Below are positions 1 through 8,108 of a stretch of 64,000 bases of DNA, one piece after another. Source of the DNA: Rufibacter tibetensis (GTDB taxonomy: Bacteria > Bacteroidota > Bacteroidia > Cytophagales > Hymenobacteraceae); contig NZ_CP012643.1 of the NCBI RefSeq assembly GCF_001310085.1, positions 2,015,001-2,079,000 on the forward strand, in the 5' to 3' direction. The notes below the pieces were generated by a model. That model had not been told where the DNA came from. It saw nothing but the letters and a program-made list of their open reading frames with translations, and did no database searches. Position 1 is the first letter of the stretch. Each line of letters begins with the position of its first letter. The position numbers were made by a program, and so were the translations under genes.

Positions 1-4
1 AGGC

Positions 5-32
5 AGGAAGTAATCCTTTGGGGTTACTTCCT
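5..32 (+). terminator. Hairpin terminator of an upstream gene
   Basis: A 9-bp perfect stem (AGGAAGTAA with TTACTTCCT) around a 10-nt loop is followed by a T-rich stretch. It probably ends a gene lying to the left of the window; no coding sequence for that gene is visible here. Confidence 0.5.
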
Positions 33-137
33 CTTCTCATTTTAGTTTGATATACTTGTTCAACCCTACAAGGTAAAGCTATGATAGCGAACCAGCTTCA
101 GTAAAGACAACCATTGTTTCACCTAAGACACACATCA

Positions 138-257
138 ATGAAAAAGTCAGCAAGAATTCTTGGTTTCACCCTTGTCTCTGTAGCGTGGTTATGCTTCCTG
201 GTGGCACTTATATATGTGAGTTGGGAGATCATTTTGACAGGTTTAACATCACAATGA
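138..257 (+). CDS. Possible 39-aa single-span membrane peptide
   Basis: An ATG opens a 39-codon frame starting MKKSARILGFTL. Two lysines and an arginine precede one long hydrophobic stretch (about residues 9-28), the shape of a small inner-membrane protein or a signal sequence. Its TGA overlaps the ATG of a second tiny ORF (254-328) in the ATGA arrangement typical of translational coupling. It lies 465 bases before hamA on the same strand. No family is recognised. It could be a chance ORF; the case rests on the hydrophobic pattern and the coupled partner. Confidence 0.3.
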   Translation: MKKSARILGFTLVSVAWLCFLVALIYVSWEIILTGLTSQ

Positions 258-328
258 GAAAGGTTCTGTTTAGGGCTTATGTAAGCTTGGCTAGTGTGTT
301 ATTGGTGGCAGTCATCATCTCTGCGTAG
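254..328 (+). CDS. Possible 24-aa hydrophobic peptide
   Basis: This 24-codon frame (start MRKVLFRAYVSL, ending at a TAG) overlaps the previous small ORF by four bases. It has a basic N-terminus followed by a hydrophobic stretch up to the stop. Very short paired hydrophobic peptides near defence genes can be toxins or membrane effectors, but nothing here proves translation. Confidence 0.22.
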   Translation: MRKVLFRAYVSLASVLLVAVIISA

Positions 329-722
329 CAATGTATATAAGTTGTGCTTGCCAGAAACTAATGTTAGAATAGAGCGAACTTATAGGCAGGAAAACCTATA
401 ACAACATTACCACCCAGTCGTAGGAGCCTGCATATCCCATCTCATCAATCTGTTCTTAGATGTTTACGTGTATGCCCTGGGTTTTGCTTACAAGATACAA
501 CAAGCAATTCAAGGCCAGAAGTCAATCTAGTACTTGAACTAGAGTTGAATACAAGTAATTGAACATCCAAATACTATAGGTTGAGTGTAATAACATTATA
601 AGCAAACACTTTGCTTAGTTGCACTTTATACTTTGCCTATAGTATTTCACCACCAACTTTACTTAACTTAAAGCCTCAGTATAAGCTACAGCCAATTTCA
701 TCCAATATTCTACTCCCCCCTA
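329..722. other. 394-bp non-coding leader of the Hachiman operon
   Basis: No credible gene is seen. The stretch is AT-rich and contains the nested palindrome at 569-647. A pyrimidine-rich run sits directly before the hamA start codon, and there is no Shine-Dalgarno motif, as is usual in Bacteroidota. Confidence 0.5.
569..647. promoter_or_regulatory. 79-nt nested palindrome upstream of hamA
   Basis: Two perfect inverted repeats share one centre at position 608. The outer arms are 12 bp (AAATACTATAGG at 569-580, CCTATAGTATTT at 636-647). The inner arms are 8 bp (TAAGCAAA at 599-606, TTTGCTTA at 610-617) around a CAC loop. Between them, 584-590 pairs with 626-632 in the same register with one G-U. 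The whole can fold into one long hairpin, or be read as a DNA palindrome. It may be a structured 5' leader, an operator, or a remnant of a mobile element. Confidence 0.6.
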
Positions 723-1670
723 ATGACATTCATAAACCCAGTTTCCATTGAAAAGCTTCTGCGTGCAGGAAGCAATATGGATGCTTATCTAAAAGAGGTT
801 AAAAAGGAAGTATCTGTAGCAGGTACAAAGGCTGTGGTACATTTCTATCTAATTAACTTTGATGGAAATCAAAGCCCAAGAGTGGCTGACTTAGCTGAGT
901 TCCTATCGTTTAGGCTGCTAGACTACTGCATTCCACGAGATGAGATCCAAAGAGCAAAGGAGGAAGACCTTAAAAACAATTCAAGTGTGCAAATAACTAA
1001 GTTAGGTAAGAAAGCTAAACTCCTACTGACTGATCTAGAAAAAACAGGTGAAGGAGGTGAGCTTATGTTGTATGCTCTAGCTCAAGAATACCTAAAGATG
1101 CCTCAGTTACTTTGTAAAATGCCACTTAAAACAAGTTCCCAAATGCATGTTCATGGTGTAGATGGTGTTCATGTAAAGTTTGATCCAGGAAGTGGTTGCT
1201 TAGCGATATATTGGGGCGAATCTAAGATGCATCAGACTTTTGGCAGTGCAGTAGATGATTGTTTTGAAAGTGTAGGGAAATTTTTAAGCAACACAGGAGG
1301 TAGTGGAACTCAGTTCCAAAGAGAGTTACAGTTGATGATTTCAAATATTGACTTATTGGATAACGATCTTGAGGAAGCAATACTAACCTATCTTGATAAA
1401 GACCATGTTAACTACACAAAGGCAAAAAATTGCGCTGTTTGCTTAGTAGCATTTGATTACAAAAGGTATCCATTGGGTCCAAATCAAACTCAACTTCAAG
1501 ACTTATTAGCTGAAGCAATTAAAAAAGTAGACAAGTGGATAAAGAGAGTAGGAACGAGCTTAGTAGCCAAGGCACCACTCCATACTTATGATATTGAATT
1601 ATTCATTGTTCCTTTCCCAAGCGTTGATGGTTTTAGACAATCCTTTTTAGAAGAACTAGGCTTAAAGTAA
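723..1670 (+). CDS. hamA: HamA, Hachiman anti-phage nuclease (DUF1837)
   Basis: This 315-aa protein is the effector subunit of the Hachiman defence system, a DNase held in check by its helicase partner HamB. The C-terminal half matches the DUF1837/HamA pattern. Acidic Glu113 lies in a GGELMLY motif, Asp147 in VDGVH, and the WGESK motif gives Glu166 and Lys168. Together these fit a PD-(D/E)xK-type nuclease core as described for HamA. The stop overlaps the hamB start by one base (TAATG), so the two are translationally coupled. Codon use is AT-rich, unlike the genes after 10 kb. The assignment rests on motifs plus gene order and is strong. Confidence 0.88.
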   Translation: MTFINPVSIEKLLRAGSNMDAYLKEVKKEVSVAGTKAVVHFYLINFDGNQSPRVADLAEFLSFRLLDYCIPRDEIQRAKEEDLKNNSSVQITKLGKKAKLLLTDLEKTGEGGELMLYALAQEYLKMPQLLCKMPLKTSSQMHVHGVDGVHVKFDPGSGCLAIYWGESKMHQTFGSAVDDCFESVGKFLSNTGGSGTQFQRELQLMISNIDLLDNDLEEAILTYLDKDHVNYTKAKNCAVCLVAFDYKRYPLGPNQTQLQDLLAEAIKKVDKWIKRVGTSLVAKAPLHTYDIELFIVPFPSVDGFRQSFLEELGLK

Positions 1671-4216
1671 TGGCATCCACCCTCCCTAATAGAATATACC
1701 AATTACCTAGCTTTCAGAGGCAATTAAAGTCTCTTCTTAAAGAGTCTGTTATTGCTCAGTTTGATAACTTAGAGAACACTCAACAAGTAGGTGATGAGGA
1801 AATAGACTGGAATAATTTAATATCTTGTGCTAGTATTCTTGCGCACGCTGATGATCAAGAATGCCTGGATGCTGCCCTTAGAATAGCTCAACATTGCTTA
1901 CTTAGGACGAACTCTAGCGAAATGCACAAAGTGTCAGCTGGAGTTATTCTTGACGTATTAACAAATAAGCCTGCTTTATCATTAGCACTCAAGCGACAGT
2001 TAATACCATCAGATTACTTAGAACAAGTTCCATTTTCATTGAAGCTTGAAAGTGCAAAGAGAAACTTTTTAAACACGTATATCACCCACAATGATGAATT
2101 ACTTTACTTCAATAAGTTTCAAAAAGCAGTTTATGATGCTACACAAGAGTCAGACATAGTAAGTATCTCTGCTCCTACTTCATCTGGAAAGTCCTTTGTT
2201 TTATCAAGACTGATATTAGATGCGTTGATGGATAAAGGGAGAAGGCTGAATGTAGTATACTTAGTCCCCACCAGAGCTTTAGTAACTCAAGTAGAAAATG
2301 AGCTTAGGCACTTACTTATTGACAATGATGTTAAAGATGTCTTTGTGAGTTCAGTTCCTAAGATAACCTTTGATGTTGAGTCATATCGTTCTACTATCTT
2401 CGTATTTACTCAAGAGAGATTACATTGGTTCAAAGTAACTAGTTCATCTTTTAGATTCGATATCTTAATCGTAGACGAAGCTCAAAAGATAGGCGATGGA
2501 TACAGAGGCATTCTTTTGCAACAGAAGATTGAAGAGTTGGTAAAGGAATCACCTGAATTGAAGGTATATTTTTCTAGTCCATTTACGTCCAATCCAGAGT
2601 TACTATTAGACATCATAAAGACTAACAACACCAAGGCTCCTGTTAAGAAGGACTATGTTGCTGTTAACCAAAACTTGCTATTTGTTTCTCAAAAGCCAGG
2701 CAAACCTCAGAAGTATGATATGGCTTTATGTATAGATGATACACCAATAAGTCTTGGAGAATTCAATCTTCCCTTCAAGCCAAGCCCAGTATCTAAGATA
2801 TTACCTTTTGTGGCCTATAGCTTATCCAATGGCTTAGGAGGGAACTTAATCTATGCGAATGGTCAAGCAGATGCTGAGAAGTATGCTGTACAATTATATG
2901 GGCTTTGCCAAGATATTTCTACTTCAGAAGAGATAAATGGATTGATTAACCTTGTCATCAAGGTAGTTCATCCCAGATACAAGTTAGCTCAAACACTCAG
3001 AAGAAGAGTTGCCTTCCATTATGGCAATATGCCATTGATCGTAAAGCAAGAGATTGAGAGACTTTTTGGTCAAGGGGAGATTCATTTTCTTGTATGTACA
3101 TCAACACTGCTTGAAGGTGTCAATCTTCCTGCTAGAAGTATATATATTAAGAATCCAACCAGAGGTTCAAGGCAACCAATGAACGAAAATGACTTTTGGA
3201 ACCTAGCAGGTAGAGCAGGTAGACTTGGTAAAGAATTCCAAGGGAATATAGTATGTGTTGATCCTTATAAATGGAATAACATACCTTCAACAAACAGAAG
3301 CAAACAAACTATCTACAAGGCTATTGACAATGTTCCATTAACAGAGCTCATAAATTACATAGAGGCAGGCACACCAAGAAAGCTTAATAACACCAGCCAG
3401 AATTTAGAATATGCCTTCACTTACTATTTTACTAAAGCTCTAGATAATGAACTTGCCTCTACGTTAAACCCAGACAACCCTCTATCAGAGGCACTTGAAT
3501 TTGAATTAGGTAAAGTTCGAGGTTTTGTTGAGCTACCAAGAAGTGTTATATTCAGAAACCCTGGAGTTAGCCCCATTGCTCAGCAAAATTTGCTAAACTA
3601 CTTTAAACTGCATAGCAATAAGGATGAATTGATTCCAGTTGCTCCTGACAGCTACGATGCAGTAGATGTCTCTTATGAGCGTATTGTAAATCTGATTAGT
3701 ATGTTCTTAACTGGAGACTCTGAGAAGATGTCAAAGACCTACGCTATACTAGTAGTTAATTGGATGAAGGGTTTACCACTTCCTAAAATGATTGATGATA
3801 GTTATAAGTATTGGATTAAGGTTCAAAAGCCTAAGCCTTTAGATGGAGTGATTAGAGATACTATGGACCTCATAGAGAACTATGCAAGATTTAAGTTCGC
3901 CAAGTACTCAAACTGCTATCTTGATATACTTCACTTCCATTTAGAGCAGGAGAATAACAGTGACTTAATTGAGGAACTTCCAGATTTAAGTAGTTGGCTT
4001 GAGTATGGAGTATCTCTTAAAACTCAGATCTCTCTAATCGATTTAGGATTGAGTAGACCAACTACATTAGCTCTTTCTGAGTACATTCCAGATAACAATT
4101 TGACAAGGGAAGATTGTATACTTTGGATAAAGAGCAATGATATTGATCTGCTTGGGTTGCCAACAGCAATGGTAAATGAGTTAAACACACTCTTCTCTCT
4201 CATAAGCAGAGAGTAA
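1670..4216 (+). CDS. hamB: HamB, Hachiman superfamily 2 helicase
   Basis: This 848-aa protein is the ATP-driven DNA helicase and sensor partner of HamA. Helicase motifs are in order: Walker A APTSSGKS (168-175), the DEAH-box variant DEAQ (269-272), a motif III-like SSPF, a TSTLLEGVNLP segment (motif V region), and motif VI NLAGRAGRLG (511-520), which supplies the arginine finger. The N-terminal ~150 residues and C-terminal ~250 residues are family-specific. It overlaps hamA by one base. Known Hachiman HamB unwinds DNA and releases HamA when genome integrity is disturbed; that role here is by homology. No frameshift or missing motif is seen, so the system looks intact. Confidence 0.88.
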   Translation: MASTLPNRIYQLPSFQRQLKSLLKESVIAQFDNLENTQQVGDEEIDWNNLISCASILAHADDQECLDAALRIAQHCLLRTNSSEMHKVSAGVILDVLTNKPALSLALKRQLIPSDYLEQVPFSLKLESAKRNFLNTYITHNDELLYFNKFQKAVYDATQESDIVSISAPTSSGKSFVLSRLILDALMDKGRRLNVVYLVPTRALVTQVENELRHLLIDNDVKDVFVSSVPKITFDVESYRSTIFVFTQERLHWFKVTSSSFRFDILIVDEAQKIGDGYRGILLQQKIEELVKESPELKVYFSSPFTSNPELLLDIIKTNNTKAPVKKDYVAVNQNLLFVSQKPGKPQKYDMALCIDDTPISLGEFNLPFKPSPVSKILPFVAYSLSNGLGGNLIYANGQADAEKYAVQLYGLCQDISTSEEINGLINLVIKVVHPRYKLAQTLRRRVAFHYGNMPLIVKQEIERLFGQGEIHFLVCTSTLLEGVNLPARSIYIKNPTRGSRQPMNENDFWNLAGRAGRLGKEFQGNIVCVDPYKWNNIPSTNRSKQTIYKAIDNVPLTELINYIEAGTPRKLNNTSQNLEYAFTYYFTKALDNELASTLNPDNPLSEALEFELGKVRGFVELPRSVIFRNPGVSPIAQQNLLNYFKLHSNKDELIPVAPDSYDAVDVSYERIVNLISMFLTGDSEKMSKTYAILVVNWMKGLPLPKMIDDSYKYWIKVQKPKPLDGVIRDTMDLIENYARFKFAKYSNCYLDILHFHLEQENNSDLIEELPDLSSWLEYGVSLKTQISLIDLGLSRPTTLALSEYIPDNNLTREDCILWIKSNDIDLLGLPTAMVNELNTLFSLISRE

Positions 4217-4389
4217 AGGAAGCCTAGAGTGTAATATTTGAGCAAACTTGATGATAGTTATGCAAAGCAGAAGTTATAATATTTTCAACTTTTAGGTTTA
4301 CAGAAAAGAATTACTAACATTACTAGGGTTATCAACACTACTTACCAACATCATTAGAATTACATACTAACATATACCTTCCTTCTATA

Positions 4390-4436
4390 TAGATTTGCGT
4401 ACTTGCCAATTAAATTAGTATTCAAAGTATTACTAA
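4390..4436 (+). promoter_or_regulatory. umuD promoter with operator-like inverted repeat
   Basis: A TAGATTTG box at 4390-4397 fits the Bacteroidota -7 consensus TAnnTTTG. Downstream, TTAGTA (4415-4420) and TACTAA (4431-4436) form an inverted repeat with a 10-bp gap, ending 10 bases before the umuD ATG. The second umuD promoter (22550-22571) has the same repeat at the same distance, which suggests a binding site for a common repressor, possibly a damage-responsive one. Confidence 0.5.
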
Positions 4437-4446
4437 AGGTGTTGAT

Positions 4447-4911
4447 ATGAGCTGCGCAAAGAGAATACCCATTGATTCCTCTGTCTTGGAGCCTATTTCA
4501 GTTGATTTTCTGGAAGGCTTAGACTTTCCATTGTATGCTTCCTACATAAGTGCAGGCTTCCCCTCCCCTGCTGACGATTACCTGGAGGACAGGATAGACC
4601 TGAGCAACTACTTGGTGCAGAACCCCACCTCCACTTACATGATGAAGGTGAAAGGCAACTCCATGCAAGACGCGAACATCCATGAAGGGGACCTGTTGGT
4701 GATAGACAAAAGCCTGAAGGCTAGGGATGGGCTGCCTGTGGTGTGTTTCTTAGATGGTGAGTTCACTGTCAAAACCTTCAGACAGATCAATAGGAAGGTA
4801 TATTTGGAGCCAGCTAACCCTGCCTACAAACCTATAGAGATCACTGAGGAGATGGACGTCAGGATTTGGGGCGTGATAGTGTGGGTTTTACATCAACCTG
4901 TTAAAAGGTAA
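4447..4911 (+). CDS. umuD: UmuD-like S24 peptidase, without umuC
   Basis: This 154-aa protein belongs to the LexA/UmuD family, which cleaves itself when RecA filaments form. The cleavage pair is Ala36-Gly37 in SAGFPSP, the nucleophile is Ser72 in GNSM, and the general base is Lys109 in FTVKTF. There is no DNA-binding domain, so it is UmuD rather than LexA. Normally umuC follows; here it is missing and 905 non-coding bases come next. The protein is very similar to the second UmuD at 22582, and even the promoter is shared. It may be a leftover of a umuDC operon or a subunit that acts with the chromosomal UmuC. Confidence 0.85.
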   Translation: MSCAKRIPIDSSVLEPISVDFLEGLDFPLYASYISAGFPSPADDYLEDRIDLSNYLVQNPTSTYMMKVKGNSMQDANIHEGDLLVIDKSLKARDGLPVVCFLDGEFTVKTFRQINRKVYLEPANPAYKPIEITEEMDVRIWGVIVWVLHQPVKR

Positions 4912-5816
4912 CTCGCACATTGTGCTTCACATAGGTATTAGAAGCAACATCTATAAGGCTGACCAACTTGCTTGATGTTTAAGATCTAAAATCACCTATG
5001 GCATCTTGGATGTTAAACCTCTGTAAACTGATCCCCTTAGATCAATGGCATGTTTAACATGGCTAGTACTTATCTGTCGTTAAGCATTGCTCTAAGTAGC
5101 TTTGCTTAATTAATAAGAGCTTGGTTAAAACCCATTAACTGTGAGCTGCTGCAAATAAACCAATGAGCTTTGGGGTAAAGGATCAAGATCTATAATTAAG
5201 TACTGTTGCAGGTTATTAACAGTGACCACTTCTGATCTAATATCGTGTTAAACACTGATCTTAAAGAAGAAATGGAGCTAAGCTATTTCAGCTTTTATAC
5301 TGAGGTCTAGCCATACTAAACACTGATCTATGTATGAAGATAGAGGATGATTCCTATTAATATGATAGGTTAATCTATAAGAGAAAACACCAAGAGAAAA
5401 ACATAGGGGGGTGCACTTGTTTTTAGGCCTCAGAGACCTTGCAAACATAACGTTTTTGGACCATAAAATCAAGTCAATCAAGCAAATACGCAATTAAATA
5501 CTATGGTTTATTTGCTATGTGCAGCACTATTTTTAGGCAGTATTTACACCAATCCTAGACACTATGATTGCTTATTTTAAATCATTCTATATCCACAACA
5601 TAAATAGTTACATGTATAAATATGGAGCTTAGACTTCGTTACTAAAAAGACCAGTGTCTATGGCTAGCTTCTATACAGCTACTAGCCATGGTTAAGACCA
5701 GTGTTGCTTTTAGCACAAGATCAGTGATTAGAAAGAACGAGCTTAGAAAGCAATGGCGTCTCAGTGTAACGAACTACATAGGAATGGCGTTTGTCTGTAC
5801 ACCCTAGCCAACGCCT
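4912..5816. other. 905-bp AT-rich spacer with short repeats
   Basis: No convincing gene is visible. The 13-mer TAAACACTGATCT occurs twice (5249-5261, 5317-5329), and its core CACTGATC recurs inverted at 5719-5726. A hairpin ATGGCTAG/CTAGCCAT (5660-5667, 5682-5689) is bracketed by an 11-bp direct repeat AAGACCAGTGT (5647-5657, 5694-5704). The spacer occupies the place where umuC lies in the related locus, but no umuC remnant is readable in it. Confidence 0.45.
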
Positions 5817-6212
5817 ATGAACATCTACAACAGTGGCTTTCTTAATCTGGAGTACGATCCTTCCACTGATATACTATCAGTCAACTTCCCACCTGTGAGC
5901 GATATCCTCATGCCTGAGATCAGCAGTTCCTTTGGTGTTATCGTGGAGCACGTTAGGAACTATGACATCAAAAAGCTTCTGTTTGACGCCAAGGATACAC
6001 AGGTGGATGTGGATGAAGAGGAATTCTCGCCAGTCATAGCCCAGTTCGCGAGAAGTCTATCCTCCACGCGCGTCCAGAAGATCGCAAGGGTCGTCTCCTC
6101 CAGCCACTACAGGGAACATGTGGTCAGGAAGGTGTTCAAAGACAAAGAGCTGCCCATCCTGTTTCAGAGCTTCACAGAGCTTGACTCTGCTATTGCTTGG
6201 TTGAAGCTATAA
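5817..6212 (+). CDS. STAS/SpoIIAA-like small protein (island copy)
   Basis: This 131-aa cytoplasmic protein resembles those encoded at 24483 and 25615. Shared features are an N-terminal LEYDPSTDIL strand, a central YDIKKLLFDA segment, an acidic stretch (VDEEE), a TRVQKIAR helix and a C-terminal AWL. The alternating strand-helix pattern and length suggest a STAS-like or SpoIIAA-like fold, which is an inference. This copy is the most divergent of the three. As in the chromosomal cluster it follows umuD on the same strand. Function is unknown. Confidence 0.6.
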   Translation: MNIYNSGFLNLEYDPSTDILSVNFPPVSDILMPEISSSFGVIVEHVRNYDIKKLLFDAKDTQVDVDEEEFSPVIAQFARSLSSTRVQKIARVVSSSHYREHVVRKVFKDKELPILFQSFTELDSAIAWLKL

Positions 6213-6460
6213 GACTGCAAACCCCTCTTAGCACATTATCAGAATTGATAACCAACAGCATTTCCTACTACAACTATTCCTCCTTGAAGTCCATCAGCCT
6301 ACAAATTGCAAACACTTACTTTGTAGTACAGTACTCTTCAGGTACACAGTAACACCCAATCAACAAGTACATCTATAAGATTACTGATAACTAGGTATTT
6401 ACATACTTAACTTTTAAATACAACTTGGTATAATTGTTTCTAACCTTTAAACCTAAAGTT

Positions 6461-6694
6461 ATGCCACAAGGAGTAGTGATAGCAGTTAGACAAGGAGTTG
6501 GTGGAGTAGCCCCAAAGCCAGATTGCCATGGAGAAGTGATTGCAATAGAAGATGATCCAAAAATAGGGATAACCAGGTGGATGGTTTATACTTTTGTTAG
6601 AGGTTCTGGAAACTGCTGCAATAAGCAAAAAGGTGAAGAAGTTGAAATCGTCACACTGCTACCTGATGGAACTGTTATTGTACAATGCTCGTGA
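6461..6694 (+). CDS. Small hypothetical protein, 77 aa
   Basis: The ATG at 6461 gives a 77-aa protein starting MPQGVVIAVRQGVG; an upstream TTG at 6434 is in frame but less likely. It is soluble, glycine- and valine-rich in the first 20 residues, has Cys-Cys in SGNCCNKQKG, and ends with short predicted strands (VEIVTLLPDGTVIVQCS), like a small beta-barrel. No family is recognised. It lies between the STAS-like gene and the broken nuclease. Confidence 0.45.
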   Translation: MPQGVVIAVRQGVGGVAPKPDCHGEVIAIEDDPKIGITRWMVYTFVRGSGNCCNKQKGEEVEIVTLLPDGTVIVQCS

Positions 6695-6793
6695 AGCTTC
6701 TCTTGAATGGCTTGATAGAAAGTAGATAACTATTCTTAGCTCTTTTACACAACTTGTAAAGCCCTTTGCTTGGGGTTAGGATCAAAGCATACC

Positions 6794-7655
6794 CTACTGA
6801 GTAGGGCCAGTATCTGTCTTGCCTTCTAACGTAGCCTCTATATTATTAGGAAGGTTTGAAAGAAGGTCATATCCTGTAGCTGCTTCTATTGCATCCACAG
6901 ATATTCTGTAGCTTCCCCAAGAAGGATTCACTGAGTTGGTATTTGGTGTGTTAACAGCTATCACCCTGGTGCTGGTAGTTATCCTGCTTACATCGTCTTC
7001 ACCTTCAGGTAAAACCACTATCACCTTCCAGATCTGGCTTGGCACTGTCACCCTTCTATTGTCTATCGTGGTTTTAGGTCCCATGCTACCAGTACCCCCA
7101 ACCCCATAGCTTCCCATGATTACATAGACTTCGTTACCTGCCTGCACCAGATCACGCGTGTAGTCTTCCAATCTTGCCCAGGTCTGCTGGTTGTTGTTTG
7201 GGGCCTGTGGGATCATGTTGGTCATCAGAAAAGTAGCAGAGTTATCTTCTATTGTTCTGGTCCTATCAGCAGAAGGTGCATTATGCCCCCTGTCGAAACC
7301 ACTTCCTGAATAACTAGATGCGTTACCCTGTACCAACCAGTAGGAAGTGAGTTATCTGGCCTGAAATCATCTTGACGTGGTGCATTACCTATCCAGCTAT
7401 TAGTGATATGCCAGCTTACCCAATTTGGCGTTCCCCTGTCTCTGCTGTAAGATAGAGCGTACTGGGCCTGTCTATCAAGTAGTTGTTGGGGTTGTTTATA
7501 TCTGTGGTAGCATTACTTGGGTTTCCCAGAGTCAGGTGCTCGCTAGTAGCAAGTCTTGAGCTCTTGTCAGGAGCTATTTCTGTCTCCTTACATCCAACAA
7601 GCATCAGAAAGGATAGAGAGAGAGATAAGTAATTTGTTTCTTCATAAGCATACAT
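6794..7655 (-). pseudogene. DNA/RNA non-specific endonuclease, broken by two frameshifts
   Basis: The frame from 7655 begins with a lipoprotein-like signal (LMLVGC) and runs to about 7466. Reading must then shift by one base for PNWVSW and PRQDDF, and shift again near 7322 for NASSYSGSGFDRGHN and the rest, ending at 6794. In all it matches the intact enzyme at 32648 from signal peptide to the final GPTQ, including the DRGH active-site motif and SNMIPQ-like MTNMIPQ. Both lesions look like single-base losses. Either the gene is inactive or two sequencing errors fall within 150 bases. Confidence 0.75.
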
Positions 7656-7686
7656 GGTGTACCCTCATGGCATACTTAGGTATCGA

Positions 7687-7938
7687 TTAAAGGTTTGGAC
7701 TAGGCTGTCTATCAAACCCCTCTGAAAAGAATTCCTGAATTGTCATCCTATGGATGCTTAGTATTCTGAGAAGTGATTTCATTGTAAGGTTAGCCTCTCC
7801 TTTCTCTAACCTCCAGTACTGCATCCTACCTAAGTCATAGCCATGGGCGAAATCCTCATAGCTAGTATAGCCCTTTTGAATTCTTATTGCCTTTAACCGC
7901 TCACCTATGGCTTTTAGCACCTCCTCATCACTCATCAT
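7687..7938 (-). CDS. XRE-family helix-turn-helix regulator
   Basis: This 83-aa protein is a single Cro/C1-type DNA-binding domain. Residues from about 8 to 65 show the five-helix pattern, with recognition helix around YDLGRMQYWRLEKGEANLT and the usual LLRIL segment after it. Two in-frame ATG codons sit at the start (MMSDEEV). It is divergent from the TPR-like gene at 8109, and the shared 170-bp gap contains an inverted repeat, so it probably controls itself and perhaps that neighbour. Such small XRE proteins are common in integrated elements. Confidence 0.8.
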   Translation of the reverse strand: MMSDEEVLKAIGERLKAIRIQKGYTSYEDFAHGYDLGRMQYWRLEKGEANLTMKSLLRILSIHRMTIQEFFSEGFDRQPSPNL

Positions 7939-7974
7939 GAGCGAAAGTTGAAGGTATTTAGAGTCTATTGTTAC

Positions 7975-8001
7975 ACCATATAGTCTTACACCTTATATGG
8001 T
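7975..8001. promoter_or_regulatory. Operator-like inverted repeat
   Basis: ACCATATA (7975-7982) and TATATGGT (7994-8001) form a perfect 8-bp inverted repeat with an 11-bp gap. It lies 37 bases before the XRE start codon and about 110 bases before the divergent 8109 gene. Its place and form fit a binding site for the XRE protein. Confidence 0.45.
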
Positions 8002-8108
8002 ACACATCAACTGTTTTTTGATACCTTTAAAGGGTAAACATATAAAGAGAAGTCCAATAGCACTATTCTAAAAACATAGATAACCTTTAACTCTAACTAA
8101 AAACTATC

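Noticed and set aside
5278-5493. 71-codon minus-strand ORF in the repeat spacer
   Set aside because: No motif, no plausible start context and it crosses the 13-bp repeat; probably chance.
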